Assembly: GCF_026212465.1 (NCBI RefSeq)
Contig: NC_080062.1
Location: forward strand, 6,902,797 to 6,966,796
Origin: Amaranthus tricolor
Lineage: Eukaryota; Streptophyta; Magnoliopsida; Caryophyllales; Amaranthaceae
Reading direction: 5' to 3'
Length of the DNA stretch: 64,000 nt
Shown: positions 46,551-59,071 of the stretch, in pieces
Layout of the letters: each line of letters starts with the position of its first letter
Position numbering within the stretch: the first letter of the stretch is position 1
The notes under the pieces: model-generated
Seen by the model: only the letters and a program-made list of their open reading frames with translations
The model's database searches: none
Told to the model about the DNA's origin: nothing
Program-made: the position numbers and the translations under genes

Positions 46551-48303
46551 TAGTTTTGGACTTCAACTTTATATACAAGAATGATAGTCTCTTACTTAGG
46601 ATCTTTTATCATTAATCCTATAAATAAAGACAAAGTTTTATTTAGTATTGGTAATTTGGTAAGCCAGATAATACATCTGATCTTGCTACTATGTATAATT
46701 TTACTTATTTTTTATGACTTTTTCTTATAAAGTAAGAGAAAACATTTAAAGAAATATGTTGTACATTCTAATTACTTGTTTTGCACTCCACAAAATTGTA
46801 TATATATTGTATTATATTTTTATTTAGCAGTTGATTGTGAAAATTTTGTTCATTCTAACTATTTCATACTAAATAACCAAAAATTTGATTATATATAAAA
46901 TTAGATTATATAATATATAATTATTATATTAATACAGAGAAAATGACTAGTACCCATACAATACAAAATTATGAGTTTTTTAAATTAAAAAAATAACTTA
47001 CTAATTTTTCTAATTAAATTCATATCAAATGTTTTAGCTTTAATAACCCACTTTTAAAAAAATAATATTAAAAAATTCTCAAAAATATTTTATAGAAGTT
47101 TTAAATAAAAAAGACAAACTTTATGAAATATAAGTGACTTAGTAGTCATAATCTATATGAAGACAAAAATACATATTACTAATAGTTTAATTAACCAATA
47201 GAAAATTAATATGAAATTACTAATTTAAGTATATTACTAATTTAGTAACCAAGTTTTGAATATATGGATTACGATTGTAATGGTTATATTTGTAAGTTTC
47301 ATTTTCAATATTTGATTAATACAAGTTCTCACCACATTTAACACTTATTATGTTTTCGGGTTTCATGATGTAAGGGGATTGTTTTAATACTCCTTATTTA
47401 TAAATCGATACATAAATAGATAAATGTATACAACTATTAAATTTTTCGGCATTTTGCTTTTAAAATTTTTATATTTTATTTTATTTATTAAAAATTTGAC
47501 CTTTATATTTGTTTTTCATTTAAAGAACATTTCTTATTTAGTAACCTGATATAATAGTTTATTTATTAATTGTTTATTTATTAGAATTGCTTGAGAAATT
47601 GATACAATCCAAATATAAATTACTGAAATAAAATTGAGTTTCTTAATTTCTTGAATGGTGACGCATCATAGTAGTCTCAATGATGATGAAATTTTCCACA
47701 CAAAAAAGTGTGTTGACCCTACGAGTTTAATCATCTTAATTTCATATTAATAAATATATATCTGCCATGAAAAATGACATATAACTAAATGCACAAAAAA
47801 AGGAGGAAAATATATATGCATAAAGAGTGACAACCTAGCCATTTATCTTCATCGGCCATACTTTTGGAAAAAGGGATGTTTTATTGATGGATTATAGATT
47901 TATTACAAAGTCATATCTTTACAAAGACAAAAATCATAATACTCTACTTTCATTTTGTTTAAGTTGTAAAATGTCTGAAATTTAGTAAAACGAGAAATCG
48001 ATTTAAAAAATAAGACAAAAACTAAGTAAATAATAAAAATAAGTGGTTAAGATATAAACAGAATAAAAACTTGTGTATGAAATTAAAAGAAAAGAAGTAA
48101 AATCATTGTCAATAAAAAAAGGGGATCAGTAAAACAAACTAAAATAGAAAGTCATACAAATAGAGATACGACTTGATTCTCTGAAGTGACTTACTTTTAT
48201 TGATAAATAGTTTTTTTGTTATTTTCTTTTTCTTTTATTATTGGTAGTTGGTGATTTTTACTACTAAATTACAAGATCACTTTAAGCTATTCAAACTTTT
48301 AGT
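46551..48303. other. Intergenic, nothing recognised
   Basis: Very AT-rich, with only short chance frames. No repeat ends, gene exons or RNA genes recognised. Confidence 0.5.
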
Positions 48304-48590
48304 TGTTAGAGTATATAAAATATCATAAGGCCTTAACCATCAATTTAAACTTTTGTTGAGGTAGCTCCTTGACATGGAATCAAAAGACAACGTAGCAAGA
48401 ACCTTAGTCCAGTTCGATTCTCAGTCGCTCCTCATATAAAGTGAAATATATCGACCAGGTAAGACGAGATGTGTAAGCATCCACACTTCTAACCCTAAGA
48501 ATTCCTATATAAAGGGACGCATTAGAATATATAACATATTCTGAGACTTCAACCATGAGATTAACCTCTTTATTGAATGATTCAAGCTAG
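48304..48590 (+). mobile_element. TRIM copy D (diverged)
   Basis: 5' repeat 48304-48374, with a canonical start TGTTAGAGTATATAAAATAT and end CCTTGACA; degraded primer site TGGAATCAAAAG; B-box relic AGTTCGATTCTC; then the family's GTGAAATAT, CATCCACACTTCTA and AAAGGGACG blocks. The 3' repeat starts about 48520 and decays towards 48590. It is the most diverged of the four copies. Confidence 0.8.
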
Positions 48591-49223
48591 AAAAAGATCT
48601 TTGTTAAATGATTCAAACTTGTTTATATTGAATATATTGCTAGTGCTACAATTTTTAAAATTAATCTCAAGGAGAGTACAAACTTTAATAACTTTCACAA
48701 TACATGCTTGAGCCAAGTTATTTGCTTAATTAATTAGAATCAAGCTTAATTCCTTTTCTTAAAAAAAAGTAAAAGCCTCCTATATAGCTAGGTTATAAAA
48801 TGAATAACAATATCATATAGAATCAATTGAAAAGGTACATTACACATGAAAAGAAAATTATTTTTTGATTTTCATTGGTCACCTTGATCATGTACATCAA
48901 AGTATAGCACATGTTTTCATAATTACAAAATCTAAATATGAAAATGGGATTTTCTTTAATGGAGAGCAAATACTATTTTTTTCAGAAAAATATGTTAGGT
49001 TTAATTATCACTTATCCATTTCATCTCTTCAGCCTATCATATAACTAAAAAAATTAAATATGAACAATAGTTTATTATATACTTCTACAATACTCTTAAC
49101 CATCCATTTTCATTGGTCCAAATAAAAAGAGTTATGTATTTACATGGTATTTGTAAACTTGACTTTGATAAAGAATTTGCAACCACAAAATAAAAAATAG
49201 GTTGGATACTATCTCGTGTGGGT
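48591..49223. other. Intergenic, nothing recognised
   Basis: AT-rich; no frame or repeat end recognised. Confidence 0.5.
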
Positions 49224-50208
49224 AGAGCTGTTCAAAAGTGACCCGATCCGAAAATCCAATCTGAAATCGAAACTAAATCGACCCGAAAATGTGTTCCTTT
49301 TTTAGGTTTATCGAACCGACATTATCCGACCCGAAGCTATACCCGAACCGATTGACAACCGAAAATGGGAAAACTGAACCCAAGCTGTAACCGATTTTTC
49401 TAACCGACACATGACCGTTAACCGAGATTACCTGAATCTAATAATGATCGACCCGAGTCATATCCGACCCAAATCATGCTCGACTGAACTCGATCCGGCT
49501 AAAACCGACTTAATCCGAACGAAGTTTAGATCGAACTACTGTAAACCTGAACCAATTTTTCATATAGAAGAATGATCGACTCATATTCAATCATCTTATT
49601 AGTTATTTTAATAAAGTGATAAATATTTTAATAAAATAAATTTTATAAATACATGGTTTTATATATTTAGAGTTAATAATCAATGGTCAATGTTTATTTA
49701 ACTACTTTTTAATCGAATTAGATGAAAATTGATAGAACTTTATAATTTTAATTTATGATCAAACAAGTAAAAGTAACAATGTAATAATGATCACTAATTG
49801 ATTTGCATTTTCACTATTTTGCTTTAGGTAAAGGAACCTTATCATCAATTAAAAAATGACTAATAACTTAATCTAATACTGACTCGATCAATAGTAATTA
49901 GTAATTCGCAATTCGTAGACAAATTCTACTTGAAAATACCCGAACCCAATCTGTACCCGGTAAAACCGAACCAATTATTAATCGACGACAATCCGAGACC
50001 GATTGAAACTCGACACGAACTTCAACCGACACCGAATTGATGCTAACCCGATAGCTCGAATAACCGATCTTCAACCGAACCGTGATTAACCGACCCGACC
50101 CGAGTGTGACCCGTCACAACACGCATCCGAAATATAACTGATCCGAAATACAATCAAATCGAATGATACCTGTCAGAAACCGACTCGATCACTCGAATGA
50201 ACACCTCT
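49224..50208. mobile_element. Non-autonomous element with GTGTTCA ends and CCGA-rich arrays
   Basis: Ends AGAGCTGTTCAAAAGTGACCCGAT and the inverse of AGAGGTGTTCATTCGAGTGATCG are imperfect inverted repeats. Both flanks of an AT-rich centre (about 49565-49900) are packed with degenerate ACCGA, CCCGAAC and CGACCCG units. No open frame. Shorter relatives occur at 15086, 26808 and 53191. Target duplication not clear; superfamily unknown. Confidence 0.65.
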
Positions 50209-50429
50209 GGGTGTGAGTCACTATATGAAAATAACTAGGTGCAAACAAATCCTTTTGCTCTCTTCATTTATCATTTGCTTTTCTATTGGGTCCCACCAAA
50301 ACTTTGGAACTATCAAGATATACCAAACTTAGGGCTTATAGTGCCAAAAATTTATTAAGGGCAGGTAGATAGATACTATAAATGATTTTAAAGTACAGTA
50401 TTCTAACTGGACTATTTGCTAACAACCTA

Positions 50430-50682
50430 TTCCCTCCGTTCTTTTTGTTATTTTTATTTATTTTATGCACAGTTTTTAGTTTTAATTTAAATTTTAATAG
50501 CTCTAATTATACATAATAAAAATTATAAAAAATACACAATAAAAAAATATACATTAAGAAGAATCTAATGAAATTTCACATGGATAAATTTCTTCTAAAT
50601 ATGTGTTAAAAACATAAATTAAATTTCTCTCTCCTTAAGGTGGAATTTTCCAAATAAGAAGAAAATTAGAAAACGGAAGGAG
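50430..50682. mobile_element. Stowaway-like MITE
   Basis: Ends TTCCCTCCGTTCTTTTTGTTA and GAAAACGGAAGGAG with TA on each side (50428-50429, 50683-50684). Confidence 0.82.
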
Positions 50683-52009
50683 TATATACTAATTATATTA
50701 ACAAGTACTTAATAATATCGTAGATAAGCTAGTACAATGTTTAATACAAAGCTATTTGGGCTAAATTTTACTCATACATGGTGTAAAATATTCCATTTAA
50801 AATAACAGAGATCGTAACCCTTTTATGACGTTAGATTCTGATACTATGTTCATGCGTAACAATACATGGGTAATTAGTGACCATGACAACCATTAGCCAT
50901 CGCTTGAAAAATATTATCGTGGCTCGCTAATAAAAGATATTTAATAAAGTCTCGTTGTAAATGTTATTATTAATAAGAAAACGATGAAATTATATAGCAT
51001 CACCAGCATAAGTAACAGAGGCGATATTTAATAAACTTAACCTGTAGTTAGAGATTCTAAAATATGTTATCTATCACACGAGAAATTTTAGGGATTATCT
51101 AACTAAATATTCAACTGAGGGGTGAATTAAATTTAAAATATAATTTTTTATCACGTAGCGTTTGATATCATGTCAAAAACCAAAAAATAAGCAACCCTAC
51201 AATTCAAATCTCCTAATAATATCTTAAGAGAATGTCTTATATGAACTTGTTTGAGCAACCTAAAAAGGACATAATGTGTTTTTCCACTTGATAATTTTAA
51301 GAACAATCATTAAAAAATATTTACTATTTTTAAATTAGTACTCACTACACAATAAAATAGAAATCAATACAAGACTTCTTCATATCTTAAACTCAAACAT
51401 AGGCGAATCTACACTTAAACATCAGGTAGCACGGGCTACCCATGATTTTTTTAAAATAAAATTAGTTTTAACATTTTCATTTTTACTGTTTTGGAAATTA
51501 GGTTTTTTTTCCTTCCTTTTTCACGTCTTGGGATTACTATTATATTATTTTGCATGTACATGTCAATTTAAAGAAATAAATTTTTGTTAATTATTCATTT
51601 TATAAACAAAACTCTATAAATTTTTTATTATTTACTTTAATAAATTAATACTACTTATAATTTTAAATCGTAAATCCGCCATCCAACTCAAACATCATCT
51701 CAAAATAGTACACATACATTAAGCTACATTACTACACCTATAATAATAATAATAAGTCCACCGACAAATCACATCCATTCATCCAAATACTTATTATACT
51801 GATTGAATAGTACTCATACTTTAAATTTCATTTATATTTTCCTTTATTTGTTTGATGATTTTTAATGACAAATTTCTCCCTCGTACGGCTACAATAGAGT
51901 GATACTATAACTTCACAACAACCCTCTGAGCAAAAATCAATATTGTTTTTAGTTTCTGTCTGTTTAACAACTGAGATAATATCAGAGAAAGACTTATTAT
52001 TATCATATC
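50683..52009 (+). promoter_or_regulatory. Upstream region of the SHINE-like gene
   Basis: Should contain the promoter and 5' UTR. AT-rich; no single TATA box stands out. The last 100 bases are a plausible leader, and the ATG context is TCATGG. No other gene seen. Confidence 0.4.
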
Positions 52010-53982
52010 ATGGTACTTCCTACCAAGAAGTTCAGAGGAGTCAGGCAACGCCAGTGGGGCTCTTGGGTTTCTGAAATTCGCCACCCTTTATTGTGAGTCC
52101 ATTTACCTTCCAATATTATATATACTCCTATCAAACCTATCAAACATGTTTTTATTGTATCATATTGTTCGTTACATTTAATTAAAAACTCACATGAATA
52201 TGATCGATCTGATCAAAGTGTAATGAACGATATAAAACGGAGGGAGGGAGTATGTTGTTATAATGAGGTTATATTCACATACTATGGTCTTAGATTATGG
52301 TGTATGATCATGTTATTTTGTTTCGATCTTTCAAGAATTATAAGTCAATCATTATATTTCTAGCTAGAGTACTCATTATAGGTAAGTCACTTTTACAAAA
52401 TTTAGAGAACTATTATTATATATGTTTTATATTGTTGGTTATATATACAAAAAGCTCTCAGAATTATAGTCTCAATGAAATGTAACAAACGATATAAAAC
52501 AGAAAAAATATGATCAATAAAGTCATATTCACATACTATGATATTAGATTATGGAGAATGATTATCTCATTTTGATCAATCTTTTAAGAATTATAAGTAA
52601 TCATTATAATCCTAGCTAGAATACTCATTATAGGTCAATCACTTTTACAAGATTTACATAATAAGTAGTTGATTTATATGAAAAATAATGGTTTAAATCT
52701 CATTCACCATTGATGCTTTCAAGTCAATTTTCATCCACCCTTCAGTCTTTCAAGTAATATACGAAAGGGCTCTTATGTTTAAGAATGTGAGTTAACATAT
52801 TATTGTTTAGCTACATGATTTTCAATCTTTTTGTTGAGTTGATTATTACTATTATTAATGTGAATCCACATTTTTCAAATATGGGTTTTTTTGTTATATT
52901 AACATATATAATACTCCCTCCAATTCTTTTCAATTGTCCTTTTTTTTATTTAGACAATTCACTTTAATTGTCTCATTTTTATTTTAGAACATAATTTTTA
53001 GACCAAATTGTCCTTATACCATTTATGTAATTATCAAAACACGTTTATTTTTTTTTACTAAACTACACTATTTAACCCCTCTAATACACACTACATCACA
53101 TGAGTATACTATTCAAGGTGGTCCCTCCACTTTCTTAATATTCGTGCCCAATCCAAATGAGACAATTGAAAAGAATTAGAGGGAGTAATAAAGGGTGTTC
53201 ATTCGAGTCGATTTCGGGTAAAATATTTTAAGTCGATTTAAAATTGGGTCTTGTATCCGTTTTGATTTTTATATAATTGTTAATTTATTTTTGATGTCGA
53301 GTCAAATTGAATTCTGTTAAAAATCAAATTAATATCAAGTCATCAGATATTTTTTGAACACCTCTACCGGCATACATATTCATCTTGAGCTTAGATGATT
53401 TATTCACTAATATTAATTTTTATTTAAATTTTTAAAAAATGTAGGAAGAAAAGGGTGTGGTTAGGAACATTTGAGACGGCAGAAGAAGCAGCAAGAGCAT
53501 ATGATCAAGCAGCCATATTAATGAATGGCCAAAATGCAAAGACCAATTTCCCAAGAGAAAACAACAACACTAATTCAACAACTAATAACATGATTAAGGC
53601 CACTAATTCATCATTATCAGATATACTTAGTGCTAAACTTAAGAAATACTGCAAAGATCCTTCTCCTTCCCTTACTTGTCTTCGATTAGACACTGATAAT
53701 TCTCACATTGGTGTATGGCAAAAAAGACCCGGAACTTGCTCTACTTCTAGTTGGGTTATGAGGGTCGAGCTTGGAAAATCGAAAGATAAAATCATTAATC
53801 AATCGAATGTTTTAGTTGAATATGACCATGATTATGTAGATAATTCTCCGTTATCATTATCTTCTTCATCAAACTCGGTTGTGGAAGACGGAGGTCGAGA
53901 AATGAATGAAGAAGATAAAGCTGCATTGCAAATGATAGAAGAGCTTCTTAATTGGAATCCTCCCTCTACACCAATTACTTGA
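52010..53982 (+). CDS. SHN3: AP2/ERF transcription factor, SHINE/WIN1 clade (206 aa)
   Basis: Nuclear regulator; SHINE proteins activate cuticular wax and cutin genes. Two exons, 52010-52092 and 53445-53982, join inside a leucine codon (HPL/L) with GT..AG borders, the intron position usual in this clade. The protein begins [19 protein letters not shown]. One AP2 domain spans about residues 8-64, with [19 protein letters not shown] and [14 protein letters not shown], followed by KTNFP. The SHINE middle motif covers about residues 85-138 ([37 protein letters not shown]) and the C-terminal motif about 186-199 ([12 protein letters not shown]). Length and motif order match the family (about 190-200 aa). 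SHN3 rather than SHN1/2 is inferred from the PLD neighbour. The intron (1352 bp) is filled with MITEs and a duplication. Confidence 0.93.
52122..52252. mobile_element. Small Stowaway-like MITE in SHINE intron
   Basis: Left TACTCCTATC.. and right ..AACGGAGGGAGGGAGTA, with inner inverted blocks TTGTTCGTTACATTT / AGTGTAATGAACGAT. Confidence 0.5.
52213..52664. repeat. Direct duplication in the SHINE intron
   Basis: Units of about 185 bp (52213-52402 and 52473-52664) share AACGATATAAAAC, CATATTCACATACTATG, TTAGATTATGG, AAGAATTATAAGT and CACTTTTACAA in the same order, separated by about 70 bp. Confidence 0.75.
52914..53185. mobile_element. Stowaway-like MITE in SHINE intron
   Basis: Ends CTCCCTCCAATTCTTTTCAA and TTGAAAAGAATTAGAGGGAG are near-perfect inverted repeats, with TA at 52912-52913 and 53186-53187. 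Confidence 0.88.
53191..53365. mobile_element. Short GGTGTTCA-family element in SHINE intron
   Basis: Starts AAGGGTGTTCATTCGAGTCGA and ends TTTGAACACCTCT, so the termini are inverted repeats. It carries GTCGATT/GTCGAGTC units and is the best-bounded short member of this family. Confidence 0.68.
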
Positions 53983-55341
53983 AATTAAAAACCTCATTTG
54001 TTGCGGTTTTTGGGGTCTTATATGCTACGATTTAGACCTTAAACAATTGTAATATTAGCATATTAGTATATTTGATGCTCCGTTCTATAACAGTTGCAAG
54101 TGATATGAACATATTATGTTGAAAAGTGTTAGTTTCAGTTATAAGTATTATGAAACAAAAGAGTATAAAGCTTATACTTAATAGGGTAGTTTTAAGTGTT
54201 TAACCTAATCAAGTCTATATATATTTATAGAGTAATTATATGTTAATTTCCTAAATATGTGAAAATATAGTTATAATATGAAGTATCTTGGTGTTGTTGT
54301 GTCTAATTGCATTACTTAATTTTCACTAGTGTTTTTGTTAGGATATTATAAAAAATGGAGCTAGACAACTCAAATGTGGAAGAGATAATCCACTTACAAT
54401 TTTAATAGAGGTTTAATATTTAAATAAGTTGGTAGTAATAGGAGCTATTTTTCAAGTTTATATAGTGGTATTAGTCTATTCTCTTTGATAACATATGTGA
54501 GTTAACAATGAATACTTTAATAATTTTAAAAATAAATTATCATCACTGTGTATCACACACTGACCTAATTTATTCTATTCTTTCACACTTATATATAAAT
54601 GAATCATAAATTTTGATTGTAAATAATGGTGTTTCAAAATAAATTAGGCGATCCGAAATTTATTAAACCTCGTAAACGAATTCGATTTGATCCAACTTAA
54701 AAATATGTATTTACAGTTATGTAAAGATCCAATGCACACAAGATTTCAATTTTGAACGTCACTGAAACACCTAACTTAAAATCGACCTTATCTGATTGTA
54801 ATTATAAACTTAAATTTCAAAGTGCATGTGTTCGCAGGAATGTTTGTTTAATGTAAATTGCAAAAAATGTATTTTAATAAAAAGTAGAGACTAATAAACA
54901 TAGAATTTAATGGTTTTTGTATAATAATTAAACATTGTTTTCAATGAGGTCTCAATATGAACCTTTCGAAGTCATTGTTTTCTTTTTCATGCAAAATCGA
55001 CTAACAAAAGATAATCCCAATTATTAGATGTATAAACATGTATCATTATATTCTCCATATTTGTAGACATCCAACATGATAATGATGAAAATTGACCATA
55101 TTACATTTCTAATTCAAACTTAATTTTCAACCCTTTTTAAAATTTCTTAATATTCTTTTAAGAATTGATTCTTGCATGATGACTGCTAGTTTCATTTTCA
55201 TAAGCAGCCATTACGAAGCACTCTTTCTTTAATTCCCGTTTATACATTTAATTATGTTTTTCATCATATTCATATATTTGTTCCAATTCCCCCAAAAATT
55301 ACGACTTTTTACTCATTTTTTTTAATTATTTTAATTTATTT
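53983..55341. other. 3' flank of the SHINE gene, nothing else recognised
   Basis: Must include the SHINE 3' UTR. A decayed GAATCAT/GATTC-rich patch lies at about 54600-54800. No further gene or clear repeat. Confidence 0.5.
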
Positions 55342-55515
55342 AGATTTTCTTATATGAGACCGTCTCACTTTTAGATGGGTCCATATAATTAAACTAAAAT
55401 TCTAATTGATTACTTTTATATTGTAAGTGATCACTTTAACACTCTAAATGTATATGAGTTATGAGCTAAACCAATAAAAATAACATCAGGAGACTCTCCC
55501 ATTTAAAAAATTATA
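55342..55515. mobile_element. MITE of the GAGAC-GTCTC family
   Basis: Left TTATATGAGACCGTCTCAC, right GGAGACTCTCCCATTTAAAA, with the internal GTAAGTGATCACTTTAA block in the opposite orientation to the copy at 29455. Confidence 0.7.
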
Positions 55516-55902
55516 AATTTATGAATTTTATGTGTAGCAAATGCTATGGGTTGGAGGGAGACTTATGTGACCTGTATCTTTCAGCCTAGCTATTATGTTA
55601 GGAATTATACCAACTATGCATGTTAGTATATTGTTAATTACACACCTCCATATACTAATTCTAGAAATAAAAAAAAACACTTCTGTTGAGGAATTTGATG
55701 GTGACCATTATATATTATGGCGCCTTTGATTTTATTCTCATCATTTTATGTGAGATTTTAATAGAAGTATAAACAATAAACAATAATAATATTGAGGAAG
55801 AAAATATTTTCATATATTAATTCTAGGATGAAAAAATATTTATGCGAGTTGGATTTTGAAGATTTTATAAGGAAATTTAAGGAAAAGATGGAAAAAAATA
55901 TA

Positions 55903-56223
55903 CTCCTTCCGTTCTTTTGTGATCTTCTACATTATTATAACGGGTAGTTTTTATCCCACTTTTACCCCTTAAAACCCCTCTTTTCTTTTAATATACCCTT
56001 TTCTTTTATTTATAATTATTTTATCTCTCATACTTTCAATACAATCATTACTTCACACTACTATTTAATTAAAATAATACCCACTACAACCTCATACTTC
56101 CAATACAATAACTACTTCACACTACTATTTAATCAAAATAATACCCACTACAACCCAAAGATTCTATCTTTTTTAATATGTGTGAAAAACCCAAAGTAGA
56201 AGATCAAAAAAGAACGGAGGGAG
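55903..56223. mobile_element. Stowaway-like MITE
   Basis: Ends CTCCTTCCGTTCTTTTGTGATC and GATCAAAAAAGAACGGAGGGAG with TA at 55901-55902 and 56224-56225. Inside, a block of about 60 bp (CACTACTATTTAATxAAAATAATACCC) is repeated in tandem. Confidence 0.87.
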
Positions 56224-56225
56224 TA

Positions 56226-56721
56226 ATATAATAAGAATTTCAATTATTAATGAATTAATTTCTATATATTGTATGATATCTTTTAGTTAGTTATGGTCTT
56301 ATGGAAATATATTTTTCCTCAGTTAGGACTTTGAATTATAAATAGAAATAATTAAATAGAAATAAAGCAATGCACCAAAATATTACAAGGATCAAAAAGA
56401 ATTCTTTTTAGAAACTTATTTTCACCGTCTATCAGACAATAGTAAAAGAGATATTATATATGTGAATGAGATAAAAGTACGGACATGGATATTTCCATGA
56501 AAGGAAATATTACAAAGTTAAAATGATTGACGAAAATAAAGTGTCTTATATTTATATAATATACTAATGAAGAAAGCAATTAGGACACATGTCGACTGAA
56601 CGATAAAAATATTTTTTCGCTCTTTTCATGTCCTTATAAGGCAAATATTTTTTAGCGTATTATATAATATCTTATTGATTAGATTTGTTTAATTGATTAG
56701 ATACAAATGGTTTTTAAACTA
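56226..56721. other. Intergenic, nothing recognised
   Basis: AT-rich; no frame or repeat end recognised. Confidence 0.5.
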
Positions 56722-56723
56722 TA

Positions 56724-56963
56724 CTCCCTCTGTCTTGTATAATTTGCATCAAAGAGAAAATTATTGTTTTTTTAAAAAAATGTGGATAATGGTAATAAAA
56801 TGAAGAGAGAAAATGAATTGTGCGGAGAAAATTAAAAAAGAGCTAAAATATATGGATTAAATTAAAAGGAAGTGGTGGACCATAATCTAAAAATAGAAAT
56901 AATACAAATTAAGTGGGATGAACCAAAATGAAAAATATTGCAAATTAAATGGGACGGAGGGAG
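56724..56963. mobile_element. Stowaway-like MITE
   Basis: Ends CTCCCTCTGTCTTG and GGGACGGAGGGAG with TA at 56722-56723 and 56964-56965. Sister copy of 14161-14388 (shared AATTTGCATCAAAGAGAAA-type, GTGGACCAT and AATACAAATT blocks). Confidence 0.9.
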
Positions 56964-56965
56964 TA

Positions 56966-58661
56966 CTATATTTACTAATTTTTGACCATATGCAATCAAT
57001 TAAGATATGCAATATCTATTAATTATAATGGATAATTATCGGATAACATATTAATAAATGTAAAAAATTTATTTTCATTAAACTAATTTTGTGATAAATT
57101 AAGTAAAGAAAATAATTTGGAAATAGTATTTCATAAATAATCCTTTATATTACTTACATGACTTTTTTTAAAAAAATACACAAATTAAATAGATTACACA
57201 TTATTTAAGTAAATAATTAGGATAAGATATCGGTGAAATAATTTTCAAATGATAATTCTATCACCTATGTTTGACAAGTTTATAATACATAAATAAATAA
57301 ATTAGGTTATATGTTAATTATTATAGTAAAAAATTTATTTTTCAGGCAGGAAATTTATTTTAAGGTTTTACAAAGACATTAAACATTTAAATTATTTATT
57401 ATTTTCTATGTCTTGATATTTTCTATTATTTCTATGTAATTACTTATAATAGGTATTGTTTAGTGCATAATTTTATGATTATGTTTTATATATATAAGTA
57501 ATATGTATCTCAATTTAATAGTAATACCTTTACAGTTTTTTAAACAAATCAATTTATAGTTTTAATATAATTTAGGAGTCATATAATAACGTAATTATAT
57601 GAAGTATATAAGATAAAATAATTTTTTATTTAAATAACTCATAAATCGTACTTGGCACGAAAATCTATTTAATATGAGGATAATGAGAGTAACAATTAGT
57701 ATTTAATTTTTCTGATTCAGTACTGATTGAGATAATCTCATACAAGAAGAGGAAAATTAATCTCTCACCTTTATCACAAAAATGAAAGAAAATTTTTTCA
57801 ATCACCGGACAAACACATAATTCTTTGATACTCCTATTAACTAGTTGCATTGGTATTACTTATTAACATGTGTAAATTTAAGTAAGATAGTACTCAACTT
57901 TATTGAATTTAAATTATTAAGGTATGTAATCCAAATATTCATTATGCTGCAATTTTGTAATTTAGATATTTAGATTATATATATTTTTTACAACAATACG
58001 TTAATAATGCCAAAACCTTTATATCAAAAAATAAGATCGACTACATGAATCAATATATATTATAGTGGCTCTGAACGGATTCTCCCTTCTTCCTTTATTT
58101 TCACATTCCACATTCTACCATCCAAACTAAAAATTTAAATTCGTCACATTATTTTCCATTTTTGTCCTCTAAGACATTATCGATTTTTCTCTCTCTTTTT
58201 AAATCATCAAGTATCAACTTTCTATCTTTCTTACCGATAATAATTAGGAGAAAATAGAAAGAAAGGGGAAGAAAAGAGGAAAAATACTCCATTATTTGTA
58301 TAAGAAGGGAAAGAAAAAGAAAGAAATTTTATTTTCTTTTCAAATCTTTCCTATTATAGAGAATTTTAAATGTAAAAAAAATGAAGGGATTTAATACTTC
58401 TAAATTCCTTCTATTCAAATTCTCTTCCTGCTTTTTTACTATTCAAAACAAAAGAATTTTTATTCCTTCAAATTTTTTTTTTCTTTTTCTTTATTTCTTT
58501 CCATCCAAACAAAACCTTAGTGCCTAATATTTTCAAATTAAAGGCTACCAAGGCCCGACCCATAATCCTAAACATAACCCATAAATCCCTATTAAAACTG
58601 AATTTATCCATGACTCATTTCTACATTCTTTTTAAATAAGAGAATAAACAAGATCAAATTT
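56966..58661. other. Intergenic, nothing recognised
   Basis: Very AT-rich. A purine-rich/pyrimidine-rich inverted pair occurs at about 58240-58510 (GAAAGAAAGGGGAAG against CTTTTTCTTTATTTC), perhaps a decayed foldback element. No gene. Confidence 0.45.
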
Positions 58662-59071
58662 TTACCCATTTTGAACTCTAAATCCATGAAGCCTAATTCG
58701 TCTTAATTTAGTCTAAAAATTTTAAATTCATTAAACACAATAGGTTTGAGTAAAACATGATTAACTTTAAAGTGAATTTCAATTTGCTCAGAATAATAGT
58801 AGAATATAAATCTGAATATTGCTAAAACTAATTTGAAATCAATACTCACTCTGTCCCCATAAGATTGCCAACTTTAACCCATTTGAACTCTAAATCCATT
58901 AAGCCTAATTCGTTTTAATTTAGTCTAAAAATTAACACAATAGATTTGAGCAAAACATGATTAACGTTAAAGTGAATTTTGATTTGCTCAGAATAATAGT
59001 ATATTATAAATCTAAATTTGCCTAGAACTAATTTTAAATCAATATTCATTTTGTCCTCATAAGATTGCCAA
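58662..59071. repeat. Tandem duplication of about 205 bp
   Basis: The unit 58662-58870 repeats at 58872-59071: TTTGAACTCTAAATCCAT, GCCTAATTCG, TTTAATTTAGTCTAAAAATT, AAAACATGATTAAC, TTTGCTCAGAATAATAGTA and CATAAGATTGCCAA recur in order. No coding role visible. Confidence 0.9.

Noticed and set aside
53455..53982. SHINE gene as a single-exon 175-aa protein starting at 53455
   Set aside because: The frame there lacks half of the AP2 domain; an upstream exon at 52010-52092 supplies it with matching splice signals.
58240..58510. Possible gene in purine-rich stretch
   Set aside because: Only long GAAA/TTTC runs; no frame with normal composition.
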